This document shows, in pieces, positions 1 to 7,198 of a stretch of DNA of 18,972 nt (its first letter is position 1; every line of letters starts with the position of its first letter). The DNA comes from an uncultured Synergistaceae bacterium (GTDB lineage Bacteria; Synergistota; Synergistia; Synergistales; Aminobacteriaceae), in assembly GCA_937870605.1 (NCBI GenBank), contig CALMZW010000164.1:1-18972 (forward strand), given 5' to 3'. Position numbers and translations under genes: made by a program. The notes beneath the pieces are model-generated. The model was not told the origin of the DNA. It did no database searches and saw only the letters and a program-made list of their open reading frames with translations.

Positions 1-1911
1 TCGAAGCCCGTGAGCAGCATGTCCACGACGATGACGATGTCGATCTTCGAGCTGTGCGCAAGGTCGCTGTTCGGGTACTGCTGGTCCTTGATGCGCTTCT
101 GCACGTCCTGATAATAGAGGTCGAAAGCGCCCACGCCGTGGTTGGTTCCATAGCGCGCGTTGTAGTCGGCGATGATGCTTTTGAGGGCTTCTTTCTTCCT
201 GTCGGGTTCCTGCTCGTTGTCGGCTCTTTCCTGCGGCAGGTCTTCCTGTATCTGCTGAACATCCTTGTCGCCCTCTGCGGGAGGCGAGAAGACGCAGGCG
301 ACGTTCAGCGGCCGGTAGTTCTCATCTTCCGCCTGCTTTTCGGCCTGCGCCGCCTTGAAGAGTTCGTGATATTCGATGGCGTCGTTGATCGACGAGGTGG
401 CCAGCACTGCGTTGAACTTGCGTCCGTTGGTGGCGGCGTCGTGCTTGGCGAGAATCGCTTCGACGACGGCTTTCTTGGCGAGGGGTTCATCCGTCTCGGC
501 GGGCATCTTCCCTTCCGGTTTGAAGTAGTCCACATGGAAGCGCAGGACGTTCCGGTCTTCGATGGCGTGTGTGATGGTGTAGGCGTGCAGTTGTTGCTGG
601 AAGATATCCGCTGTGGTTCTGTAGCTGGCCTGTTGCCCCTCGATCTGCTGACAGGAGGCGTTCTCTTCGAAGATGGGCGTTCCGGTGAATCCGAACAACT
701 GGGAGTCGGGGAAGAATTCCTTGATGGCCCTGTGATTCTCGCCGAACTGCGACCGGACACTCGTCGAAGATGAAGACCATGCGCTTGTCGCGCAAGGGCT
801 CAAGCCGCTCCGCGTAGTTGCGCCTGCTGTTGTTGCCGTCGAGCGCGAGGCCGAGCTTCTGGATGGTGGTGACGATCACCTTGTCGGCATAGTTGTCGGA
901 AAGCAGACGCCGCACCAGTGTTTCGGTGTTGGTGTTTTCTTCGACGCAACCTTTCTGGAATTTGTTGAATTCGTCCCGTGTCTGCCTGTCGAGGTCTTTG
1001 CGGTCGACCACGAACAGGCATTTGTCGATATCGGGATTGTCCTTGAGCAGCGTTGACGCCTTGAAGGATGTGAGCGTCTTTCCGCTGCCGGTGGTGTGCC
1101 AGATATAGCCGTCGCCGCAGTGCCGGTGGATGCACTCGACTATCGCCTTGACGGCGTATATCTGGTACGGGCGCATCATCAACAGTTTCTGTTCGCTTGC
1201 CACGAGCACCATGTAGCGGCTGATCATCTCGCCCAGGGCGCACTTGGCCAGAAAGGCGTCGGCGAAGCTGTCCAGGTGGGTGATCTTCCTGTTGCTCCCG
1301 TCCGCGTACTGGTACAGCGGCAGGTAGCGTTCGTCGGCGTCGAAGCTGAAGAGCTCGCTGTTGTTGTTGGCGAAGTACCATGTATCGCTGCGGTTGCTGA
1401 CGATGAAGAGCTGCATGAAGCAGAGCAGCGTTTTCCCGTAGCCGTTTCCGGGGTCGTTCTTGTACTCGACGATCTGCTGCATCGCCTTGCGCGGACTGAT
1501 CGCCAACATCTTCAGCTCGATCTGCGCCACAGGAACGCCGTTGATCAGCAGTGTCACGTCGTAGCGGTGATGGCTGTAATCGGTGCTGATGCGCAACTGG
1601 TTGATGACCTCGAAATTGTTCTTGCACCAGTCTTTGATGTTGACCAGCGTGTACTGGAGCGCCGTGCCGTCGTCGCGCTCGAAGGTGTTGCGCTCCCGCA
1701 GACGGCGGGCGGCGGCGAAGACGTCCGGGGTGATGATGTCCTCAAGCAGTCTGCCGAATTCGTTATCGGTGAGGTTCACGCGGTTCAAAGCCTCGAAGTT
1801 TTTGCGGAAGTTCCGTTCCAGCGCCGCGCGGTCGCGGATGTCCTGGCGGTAGGCGTATTTGAGGTCGATCAGTTTTTCTATCAGAAGGTGTTCGATTTGC
1901 TGCTCGGTCAT
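1..1911 (-). pseudogene. hsdR: Type I restriction endonuclease subunit R, frameshifted and partial
   Basis: This is the translocase/nuclease subunit of a type I restriction-modification enzyme, which cuts unmodified DNA after ATP-driven translocation. From ATG 1911 the nuclease core is visible (RYDVTLLING at about 117-126, then QIELK ending at K134), then Walker A HTTGSGKT (272-279), the VDRKDLD motif and FIFDEC ending at residue 385. The frame breaks there: base 756 is followed by the continuation RSQFGENHRAIKEFF, FGFTGTP and DMLLTGF in another frame, open to the left edge. Restoring two lost bases gives the family motif DECHRSQFG. Unrepaired, the frame stops at 487 (about 474 residues). The 3' end, and any hsdM/hsdS, lie outside the window. 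The sequence resembles EcoR124-type (IC) HsdR from memory. TTG 1917 is also in frame, but it abuts the G-rich run at 1918-1924, so ATG 1911 is preferred. A sequencing error is a real alternative to a true pseudogene. Confidence 0.88.
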
Positions 1912-1985
1912 TGTCAACCCCCCGCATTGTCCGATTCTGTATCGAGACTCAACCGGCGCGCCATTCCCCGGGATATGGTGTTTCT

Positions 1986-2026
1986 AGAATTCTGGTGTGC
2001 GAAGGCGAAGCGCACACCAGAATTCT
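1986..2026. terminator. Perfect 16-bp stem-loop between methyltransferase and hsdR
   Basis: AGAATTCTGGTGTGCG at 1986-2001 is exactly complementary to 2011-2026, with a 9-base loop. The methyltransferase stop codon (2028-2030) lies immediately beside it, so it probably ends that minus-strand operon and insulates hsdR. However, the T-rich tail (TTTTATATTTT) follows the stem on the plus strand. On the minus strand the stem is followed by TAGAAACACC. It may act in both directions, or be a relic of a plus-strand gene. I see no promoter with a good -35 for hsdR in the rest of the gap (1912-1985). Confidence 0.55.
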
Positions 2027-2027
2027 T

Positions 2028-2795
2028 TTATATTTTCTTCCCTATATAAAACACATACCCATAATACTGCTTGTATTTTAAGTATAAATCAAACTCGCGC
2101 CTCATAAATGCCATCATATTCTCGACGATCTTGTTCCCGGCATGTTTTTTCAAAAATTCCTCCTGCCTCGGTTTCTGCGGGATGAAATAATTATCTATCC
2201 AGCAATATTCGGGCAGCGCAAACATGGCGACAGGAACATACCCTGATTTTTGCATGACTGAAATATTATACGCTATTGTGTTTATTTCAGGAACCGCGTC
2301 CATCCACCACTTCTCGATTTCGGCGGGGCGCTCGTCGGTGAACCATGACTCGTATGTCACGGCGACATATCCGCCTTTTTTGAGGAAGCGCTTCCAGTGA
2401 TTCAGGCCCTTTTCAAAGCCGATATTGGCGATGGCCCCCTCGGACCATATAAGGTCGAATTCGTCATTCTGAAAGGGCAAATCGTCCATCGACCCGACAA
2501 CGCCGCGCACCCTGTTCTGCAATCCGAGTTTTCCGGCTCGTGCGTTCAGCGCAGCGATCGAGCCGGCGTACAGGTCGAGAGCGGTGATGGCCGCTTCCGT
2601 GTTCTGCGCCAGAACCATCGTCTGGGCGCCTGTGCCGCAGCCCAAATCGGCGATTTTCGTCTTGTTTGAGAGATCGCCGACAAACCCCAACGCCTTGATC
2701 GTGTGCTCGGGGCTGCCGGGGCCCTGCCGTTCGAATCCCGCGAAATATTCATTGATGAGGTTGAAATCGAATTCGTTGATTTTCATGTCGTCCAT
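2028..2795 (-). CDS. Class I SAM-dependent methyltransferase
   Basis: A 255-residue cytoplasmic methyltransferase with a Rossmann fold. Motif I is IADLGCGTGAQT (48-59), the acidic end of strand 2 is D74 (ITALDLY), and the motif IV region is FDLIWSEGA (113-121). This is the UbiE/Methyltransf_11-like group; the substrate cannot be told from sequence. The start chosen is ATG 2795 because AAGGAG ends 7 bases upstream. ATG 2801 is in frame and overlaps the TetR stop as ATGA, but it sits only 1 base from that ribosome binding site. It is the second gene of a two-gene operon with the TetR repressor, so it is probably induced by whatever ligand TetR senses. This could be small-molecule or xenobiotic detoxification by methylation (inference). 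Codons are AT-richer than in flanking genes, suggesting acquisition. Confidence 0.88.
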   Translation of the reverse strand: MDDMKINEFDFNLINEYFAGFERQGPGSPEHTIKALGFVGDLSNKTKIADLGCGTGAQTMVLAQNTEAAITALDLYAGSIAALNARAGKLGLQNRVRGVVGSMDDLPFQNDEFDLIWSEGAIANIGFEKGLNHWKRFLKKGGYVAVTYESWFTDERPAEIEKWWMDAVPEINTIAYNISVMQKSGYVPVAMFALPEYCWIDNYFIPQKPRQEEFLKKHAGNKIVENMMAFMRREFDLYLKYKQYYGYVFYIGKKI

Positions 2796-2797
2796 TG

Positions 2798-3451
2798 TCA
2801 TGCTCCTTCTGTTTTGGGCTTTCGTTGCGCGCATTCCCGTGGGGAGGCGTTTCGTTCGATAAACCTGTCGACGTGCTCCGCCAGGAGTTTTGCGGCCTCA
2901 TTCGTGTCCGGCGCTGCGTCCGAAATGCTTATCAACAGGTAAAACGGCGCGTAGAACTCAATCGCAAGCTGTTTCGGGTCGCCTGTGTTCCAGGCGCCCT
3001 GTTCCATCATTTCACGGAACAGATCTTCCATATAGCTGACCGGCCCGCGTGCAAAGCATGTTTGATACAGCTCGGCCATTTCCGGGTTTCTGTATTGCTC
3101 CAGCGTCAACATTTTCCGGAAGTTACGGGCGAATTCGTCCTCCGTCAAAAAAAGAAACTGCGCCTCGATGAACGCCCTGATTTTCTCCACGGCGGCAGTG
3201 CGGTAGGCCGACGGCGACGCGTCGAATGTTTTCTCCGGAAGTTCATACTGTTTCGCCCGTTCGCCGTCTATCCGATACATGCGTTCCACGATGCTGTCGA
3301 ATATATCCCGCTTGTTCCTGTAGTGCTTGTACAAGGCCCCTTTCGTCATGCCGAGCTCCCCGGCGATATCGCTGACCGAGGCGGCCTCGTATCCGTCCCG
3401 CGCGAACAAACGAAGCGCGGTGTGCAAAATGTTCTCTTTGGTGTCGGTCAT
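2798..3451 (-). CDS. TetR/AcrR family transcriptional repressor
   Basis: A 217-residue one-component regulator. The N-terminal helix-turn-helix lies at about residues 8-47 (ASVSDIAGELGMTKGALYKH, the classic TetR recognition helix ending in YKHY). The rest is the helical ligand-binding and dimerisation domain, with no recognisable ligand signature. ATG 3451 is preferred over upstream in-frame starts: AGAGGA sits 7 bases before it, and the longer version would be translated through the operators. The stop TGA (2798-2800) overlaps an ATG of the methyltransferase gene. Two 16-bp palindromes in and just after its own promoter (3498-3513 and 3472-3487) point to negative autoregulation of tetR and the methyltransferase. 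The inducer is unknown. Confidence 0.92.
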   Translation of the reverse strand: MTDTKENILHTALRLFARDGYEAASVSDIAGELGMTKGALYKHYRNKRDIFDSIVERMYRIDGERAKQYELPEKTFDASPSAYRTAAVEKIRAFIEAQFLFLTEDEFARNFRKMLTLEQYRNPEMAELYQTCFARGPVSYMEDLFREMMEQGAWNTGDPKQLAIEFYAPFYLLISISDAAPDTNEAAKLLAEHVDRFIERNASPRECAQRKPKTEGA

Positions 3452-3471
3452 CCGGAAATCCTCTCCATGCA

Positions 3472-3487
3472 GTAAACGATCGTTTAC
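3472..3487. promoter_or_regulatory. TetR operator, perfect palindrome
   Basis: GTAAACGATCGTTTAC is a perfect 16-bp palindrome. It lies just downstream of the -10 box of the tetR promoter, around the expected transcription start, and 20 bases upstream of the tetR start codon. A second near-identical copy has its centre 26 bp away. Position and symmetry fit binding by the TetR dimer, blocking initiation. Confidence 0.8.
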
Positions 3488-3491
3488 CGAT

Positions 3492-3520
3492 ATTCTAGTC
3501 AACGATCGTTTACCTGTCAA
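3492..3520 (-). promoter_or_regulatory. tetR-methyltransferase promoter (sigma-70 type)
   Basis: On the minus strand, -35 TTGACA (3520-3515) is followed by exactly 17 bases and -10 TAGAAT (3497-3492), a near-consensus housekeeping promoter. The spacer is occupied almost entirely by a TetR operator. The -35 box is coding sequence of the upstream histidine kinase (codons GTT GAC AGG, then stop TAA at 3512-3510). Confidence 0.82.
3498..3513. promoter_or_regulatory. TetR operator in promoter spacer
   Basis: GTCAACGATCGTTTAC differs at one position from the perfect palindrome at 3472-3487. It sits between the -35 and -10 boxes, as in many TetR-family autoregulated promoters, and contains the stop codon of the histidine kinase gene. 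Occupancy would block RNA polymerase directly. Confidence 0.75.
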
Positions 3521-4949
3521 CAGATACATTTTGGCGCTCCGTTTTCGGCAACGTGAGCGCGAGGGCGGTTCCCTTTCCGGGCGAGGAGCGGTACGCGAAA
3601 CGCCCTCCGAGGAACGCGGCGCGCTCGCGGGCGCCGTTCAGTCCGCGCCTGCCTTCGGCCCGAAGCCTGTCGAGCGGGAGGCTCCCTGCGTCGAACCCGA
3701 TGCCGTTGTCGTGAACGTACAGCCGATATGCGCCTTCGCGCTCCCGCACCCGGATCGTCACGGCGGAGGCTTTGCCGTGCCGGACGGCGTTGGATACCCC
3801 CTCCTGGCAGATGCGGAAGATCGCGAGCGTGCGTTCCGGGCCCGGGTCGGCGTCAAGACGAACGTCCGCTTCGACGGAAACGCCGAGCTGCCGGCCCAGC
3901 CGCTCCGCCAGCTCTTCGAGGCATCTGGCGAGCCCCAGGGAGAGCCAGGGGGGAGAGAGGGCGTCGCAGACGCTTCTGAGGTCGTTCACCGCGGAATGCG
4001 CGATCTCCTCCGCGAGCGCGAGGTGGTCCCCCATCCGTCGCCCGTCTTTTTCGAGGGACGCCATCTGGATGCGCTGGACGAGCGCCGACACGATCTGGAC
4101 CGGTCCGTCGTGGATCTCGCGGGCGAGGCGGCTGCGCTCCTCTTCCTGCGTCCGGACGAGATCGCCGAGATACCGGTTCTGAAGCGCCTCCTTCTCGACG
4201 GCCTGTTTCGCGAGTTCCGTCAGCGCGCAGCGGAACTCCCGAACCTCATCCATTTCCATGTGGAGCATCCCCTTCGGCGCGTCGGGGGCGCGCGGGATGT
4301 CCCGGCCCCAGCGCAGCGAGCGGATTTCCTCGGCGAGCGTGTGGAGCGGGGAGAAGAGCCATCGTTTGAGAAGCTGCAAAAACGCGATGCAGAAGAGGGC
4401 CGTTCCGAGGGCGTACATCGCGACGTGCAGGGCGAGGACGCCCTTTCCGGCTCTCCAGGCATGGAAGGAGACGGAGGCCGCCGCGAGGACGTCGGGGTCG
4501 TTCGTCGGCTGAACGGCGACGGCGCTTGTCTCGAAGTCGGGCGATCCGTCCCGAACGATGATCGCGGTTGTTCCCGGAGGCGTCGCGAGAGAGTTCCGCA
4601 GGACCTCGCCCCCCTTCGACGCCCAGAGGACTTCCCCCGACCTTCGGAAAAGCGCCGCGCGCCCCGGAATGACCGAGGGCTTTCGCGCCGCGCCGGCGTC
4701 GTCGGGACGAGAGTCGTCGAGGAAGGCTTCGTACGCGGCCAGGTCGCCCGTGCGGTTCTCGTCGAAGCAGGAGCCCACGTCGCGCGCGAGGGCGGCCGCG
4801 TAGTCGGCGATTTCGCCGCGAAGCGATATTTCCTGCCACAGCACGATGCCCGACGACAGAAGAAACAGAAGGGTCAGGGGAATGATCGCGGCGAGGTACA
4901 GCAGGCGGAGCAGCCGCTTCTTCACGAAGGCCCTTTGCGGAGCGGTCAT
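3510..4949 (-). CDS. NarL-family sensor histidine kinase (HisKA_3)
   Basis: A 479-residue membrane sensor kinase. Membrane segments lie at about 14-38 and 171-193, enclosing an extracytoplasmic domain of about 130 residues. A HAMP-like linker follows, then the dimerisation/phosphoacceptor helix EERSRLAREIHDGPVQ with His280. The HATPase domain has an N box (EGVSNAVRHG, Asn387), G1 DNGIGFD (414-420) and a G2-like RRGLNGARERA. This order is typical of NarX/DesK-type kinases. The start ATG 4949 overlaps the response regulator stop as ATGA; the ribosome binding site is weak, so translation is probably coupled. The signal is unknown. The last codons and the stop overlap the downstream tetR promoter and operator, and no terminator is visible between the genes. 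Read-through into tetR is therefore possible. Confidence 0.93.
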   Translation of the reverse strand: MTAPQRAFVKKRLLRLLYLAAIIPLTLLFLLSSGIVLWQEISLRGEIADYAAALARDVGSCFDENRTGDLAAYEAFLDDSRPDDAGAARKPSVIPGRAALFRRSGEVLWASKGGEVLRNSLATPPGTTAIIVRDGSPDFETSAVAVQPTNDPDVLAAASVSFHAWRAGKGVLALHVAMYALGTALFCIAFLQLLKRWLFSPLHTLAEEIRSLRWGRDIPRAPDAPKGMLHMEMDEVREFRCALTELAKQAVEKEALQNRYLGDLVRTQEEERSRLAREIHDGPVQIVSALVQRIQMASLEKDGRRMGDHLALAEEIAHSAVNDLRSVCDALSPPWLSLGLARCLEELAERLGRQLGVSVEADVRLDADPGPERTLAIFRICQEGVSNAVRHGKASAVTIRVREREGAYRLYVHDNGIGFDAGSLPLDRLRAEGRRGLNGARERAAFLGGRFAYRSSPGKGTALALTLPKTERQNVSVDR

Positions 4950-5608
4950 GGCCTGGGCGCGTCCAGCGCGCTGGACTGGAGCAGTTCGTCGACGGTGAAG
5001 ACGCCGTATTTCAGCCCCACGAGAAGCGCTTCGCCCTTGCTGCGGCACTGGAATTTGTCGTAGATGGACGTCAGGTGGGCCTGCACCGTGCGCTCCGTGA
5101 TCGAGAGCTTTCCGGAGACGTCCTTGATGGAGAACCCCCGCGATATCAGGAGGAGCACTTCGCGTTCCCTCGCGGTCAGCGCCGCGGGGGCTGACTCCCG
5201 TTCCCGGAGCGCGTCCCCCGCGTTCGGGTCGAGATAGATCCCTCCGGCGAGCACCCGGTCGATCGCGGTCGACAGCTCCCGAATCGCGCTCGTCTTGAGG
5301 ACGAAGCCCGACGCTCCCGCCATAAGGGAGGCCATGACGTACGAGCGGGCGTCGTAGGACGTCAGCATGATCACGCGCGTCCGAAGGCCGGACGCACGGA
5401 TCCGCCGCGTCACGGCGACGCCGTCTTCGCCCGGCATCCGGATGTCGAGAAGCGCGATGTCCGGCATGTGTTCGCGGATGAGGTCCCATGCCCGGACGCC
5501 GTCTTCGGCCTCGCCCAGAAGCGCATACGCGCCGTTTTCCCGGATGAACCCCGCCAGCCCGGACCGCGTCAGCGGATGATCGTCCGCCACGATGATCGAT
5601 ATCGCCAT
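4946..5608 (-). CDS. NarL/FixJ-type DNA-binding response regulator
   Basis: A 220-residue response regulator. The receiver domain has acidic pocket residues D9/D10, phosphoacceptor Asp55 (IALLDIRMPG), Thr83 (MLTS) and Lys105 (FVLKTS). The C-terminal LuxR-type helix-turn-helix runs from LTAREREVLLLISRG to TERTVQAHLTSIYDKF (about 144-185). ATG 5608 is chosen because GGGAGG lies about 8 bases upstream. Longer in-frame starts extend into the intergenic region without a ribosome binding site. It is the first gene of the pair and overlaps the kinase start by 4 bases, so the kinase is the likely partner. Targets are unknown; the divergent membrane protein gene is one plausible candidate (inference). 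Confidence 0.94.
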   Translation of the reverse strand: MAISIIVADDHPLTRSGLAGFIRENGAYALLGEAEDGVRAWDLIREHMPDIALLDIRMPGEDGVAVTRRIRASGLRTRVIMLTSYDARSYVMASLMAGASGFVLKTSAIRELSTAIDRVLAGGIYLDPNAGDALRERESAPAALTAREREVLLLISRGFSIKDVSGKLSITERTVQAHLTSIYDKFQCRSKGEALLVGLKYGVFTVDELLQSSALDAPRP

Positions 5609-5913
5609 CGGCGTTTCCTCCCTTTCGACACACCTGTGAAGGACTCCAATTATCCCCTCTTTCCCCGGCGGGCGCATGGAACATTTATACAGGTCGGCGC
5701 GTGCGGCTTCATGCCATGCGGAGGGCGTCGGGAATTCCTACAATGTGCCCGCTCACCAGGAAATTCGGGAGCGGCTCCCGGACAGCGCGGACGAAGCCCC
5801 GCAAGACGGCGGGGAAGGCGGGGATGTTGAACAGTGCGGCCGAAAAATCGGCGGGGCGGATTCGCGCAACGGGAATATCTCGATATTTTATGAAGAAAGA
5901 GGGGTCATACGAA
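5609..5913. other. 305-bp divergent intergenic region with candidate control elements
   Basis: The region lies between the response regulator start and a divergent membrane protein. It contains a palindrome CGGGAGCGGCTCCCG (5766-5780), a 6-bp stem CCCCGC/GCGGGG with a 6-base loop (5797-5814), and an inverted repeat AATATC-TC-GATATT (5874-5887). Possible -10 boxes are TATAAA on the minus strand (5689-5684), TACAAT on the plus strand (5739-5744) and TATTTT on the plus strand (5884-5889, 17 bases after a weak TTCGCG). None has a good -35. A plus-strand frame stays open through the region, but without a ribosome binding site or recognisable domain I do not call it a gene. Confidence 0.4.
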
Positions 5914-6624
5914 ATGAATATTCGAACGTACCGGACTGCGGGATTTGCGGGACTTCTGGCGGGCATCGCGGCGTTTGGGGCGATGGTGTTTCTGAAGGTG
6001 CTTTTCGGCTACCCGGACATAATCCGGGCCGAGCCCGCCGTCATTCTCCACAGACTGGCGGAGCGGATCGGCACGGTTCCGCTCGTGTATTACTTCGGCA
6101 TCGGGATGTCGGGGGTGCTCATGGGCGCGTTCTACATCCACCTCTACAGAATCGCCCGTTCGGCCGGGGACGAGGACTTCGCGCCGTACGGCTGCTTCTG
6201 CGGCGCGACGGCGGGGACGCTCCTTTTCGTCGGCATCCTGCGCTACGCGTTCCTGTTTCCGCTGCTCGCGCTCCAGCGGGAGGCGAATCCGGGAAACGCG
6301 GTTCTCATCGAGAATATCTTCTACGCGATGAATATGTACGTGGGGAACTCGGTCGCGGAGCACGCGCAGTTCATCTTCTCCGGCATCGCGCTCTACATGA
6401 TGGGGCGATCGATCCTCCGGTACAAGTATGTCCCCGCGGCGAACGGGTATTTCGCGCTGGTCGGTTCCTTCCTGCTCTTCTACGGAAGCGCGGAACCCTT
6501 CGGCCTTCCGCTCGCGTTCGCGGTCAACAGAATCGCGAGCGCCGCGATGGTGCTCTGGCTGTTCTTCATGGGCGCAGCGTTCCTGCGGAAGCGTTCCGAT
6601 CCGCGCGTCACGTCGGCGGCCTGA
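5914..6624 (+). CDS. Six-helix integral membrane protein, possibly DUF4386-like
   Basis: A 236-residue hydrophobic protein of unknown function. About six membrane segments are visible: a first near residues 9-28 (FAGLLAGIAAFGAMVFLKV), then around 57-80, 92-118, 148-166, 178-194 and 205-226. Short polar loops link them and a basic tail (RKRSDPR) ends the protein. The layout is reminiscent of DUF4386-type membrane proteins, but I see no diagnostic motif. The start is ATG 5914, with a GAGGGG-type ribosome binding site about 9 bases before it. The frame is open further upstream to 5701, but that part is not hydrophobic and lacks a ribosome binding site. It is divergent from the two-component operon and could be its target (inference). 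Confidence 0.75.
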   Translation: MNIRTYRTAGFAGLLAGIAAFGAMVFLKVLFGYPDIIRAEPAVILHRLAERIGTVPLVYYFGIGMSGVLMGAFYIHLYRIARSAGDEDFAPYGCFCGATAGTLLFVGILRYAFLFPLLALQREANPGNAVLIENIFYAMNMYVGNSVAEHAQFIFSGIALYMMGRSILRYKYVPAANGYFALVGSFLLFYGSAEPFGLPLAFAVNRIASAAMVLWLFFMGAAFLRKRSDPRVTSAA

Positions 6625-6716
6625 AACCCGCCTCACAGGAACGACGGCGTACGATTGCATTCTGTATGCGGTACCATATGGGAACGAGTACGAGACGGTC
6701 GTCAGGAGGGGTTCCG

Positions 6717-7157
6717 ATGGTGACGCAGGGAAGCGCCGGCGAATGCAGCCTGCGGTACGGGAGTGACGCGATGGATTTCGCGAAGGTGACGGCGATGCTT
6801 GCCACAGCCTTCTGGTGCGAGGGGATTTCCGAATTGGAGGTCCGGCGGGGGGCGGAGAATTCCGCCCTTGTCGTCGGAGCGTTCCTCGACGGCGAGCAGG
6901 TCGGGTATGCGCGGGCGATCTCGGACAAAACCCGTTTCGCCTACATTTTGGACGTCTACGTCGATGAGCGATTCCGTCGTCGGGGAATCGGGCAGACGAT
7001 GGTCCGGGGAATCCTCGGTCACGAGGATCTGAAGGACGTCTACCAGTGGCTTCTGATCACGAAGGACGCACACGGCGTCTACGAGAAGCTCGGCTTCCGG
7101 GTGACGGCGCGGCCCGGCGACTGGATGGAAATACGAACCCCCCGACCGCGGCGGTAG
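6717..7157 (+). CDS. GNAT family N-acetyltransferase
   Basis: A 146-residue GCN5-related acetyltransferase, which transfers acetyl from acetyl-CoA to an amine. The central strand FAYILDVYVDERFRRRGIGQ contains the acetyl-CoA pyrophosphate-binding motif A (RRRGIG). The C-terminal HGVYEKLGFRVT is the usual end of the fold. Length fits a single-domain GNAT. ATG 6717 is supported by AGGAGG (6704-6709), 7 bases upstream; 92 bp separate it from the membrane protein, with no clear terminator. The stop codon lies in the loop of the terminator hairpin. The substrate cannot be predicted. Confidence 0.9.
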   Translation: MVTQGSAGECSLRYGSDAMDFAKVTAMLATAFWCEGISELEVRRGAENSALVVGAFLDGEQVGYARAISDKTRFAYILDVYVDERFRRRGIGQTMVRGILGHEDLKDVYQWLLITKDAHGVYEKLGFRVTARPGDWMEIRTPRPRR

Positions 7158-7172
7158 CCGCGGGCCGGGGGG
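7138..7172. terminator. Bidirectional intrinsic terminator between convergent genes
   Basis: CCCCCCG (7138-7144) pairs with CGGGGGG (7166-7172), and CCGCGGC (7146-7152) pairs with GCCGCGG (7157-7163). A small bulge and a GGTA loop complete a very stable hairpin. It is followed by CTCATTTG on the plus strand and TTCGTATTT on the minus strand. It sits between the converging acetyltransferase and DUF4276 genes and contains the acetyltransferase stop codon in its loop. Confidence 0.75.
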
Positions 7173-7198
7173 CTCATTTGCTCCGGAATAAACGTCGC

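Noticed and set aside
3452..3529. Longer TetR start near 3529
   Set aside because: Translation would begin upstream of the mapped-by-sequence promoter and operators; AGAGGA supports ATG 3451.
3327..5063. A 578-residue open frame on the plus strand over the kinase and regulator genes
   Set aside because: It is antisense to a kinase and a response regulator with complete catalytic motifs; there is no ribosome binding site or domain on the plus strand.
5676..7157. A long plus-strand frame that runs through the intergenic region and membrane protein gene into the acetyltransferase
   Set aside because: Only its last 146 codons form a recognisable protein (GNAT), and AGGAGG at 6704 places the start at 6717. 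The upstream part is out of frame with the membrane protein.
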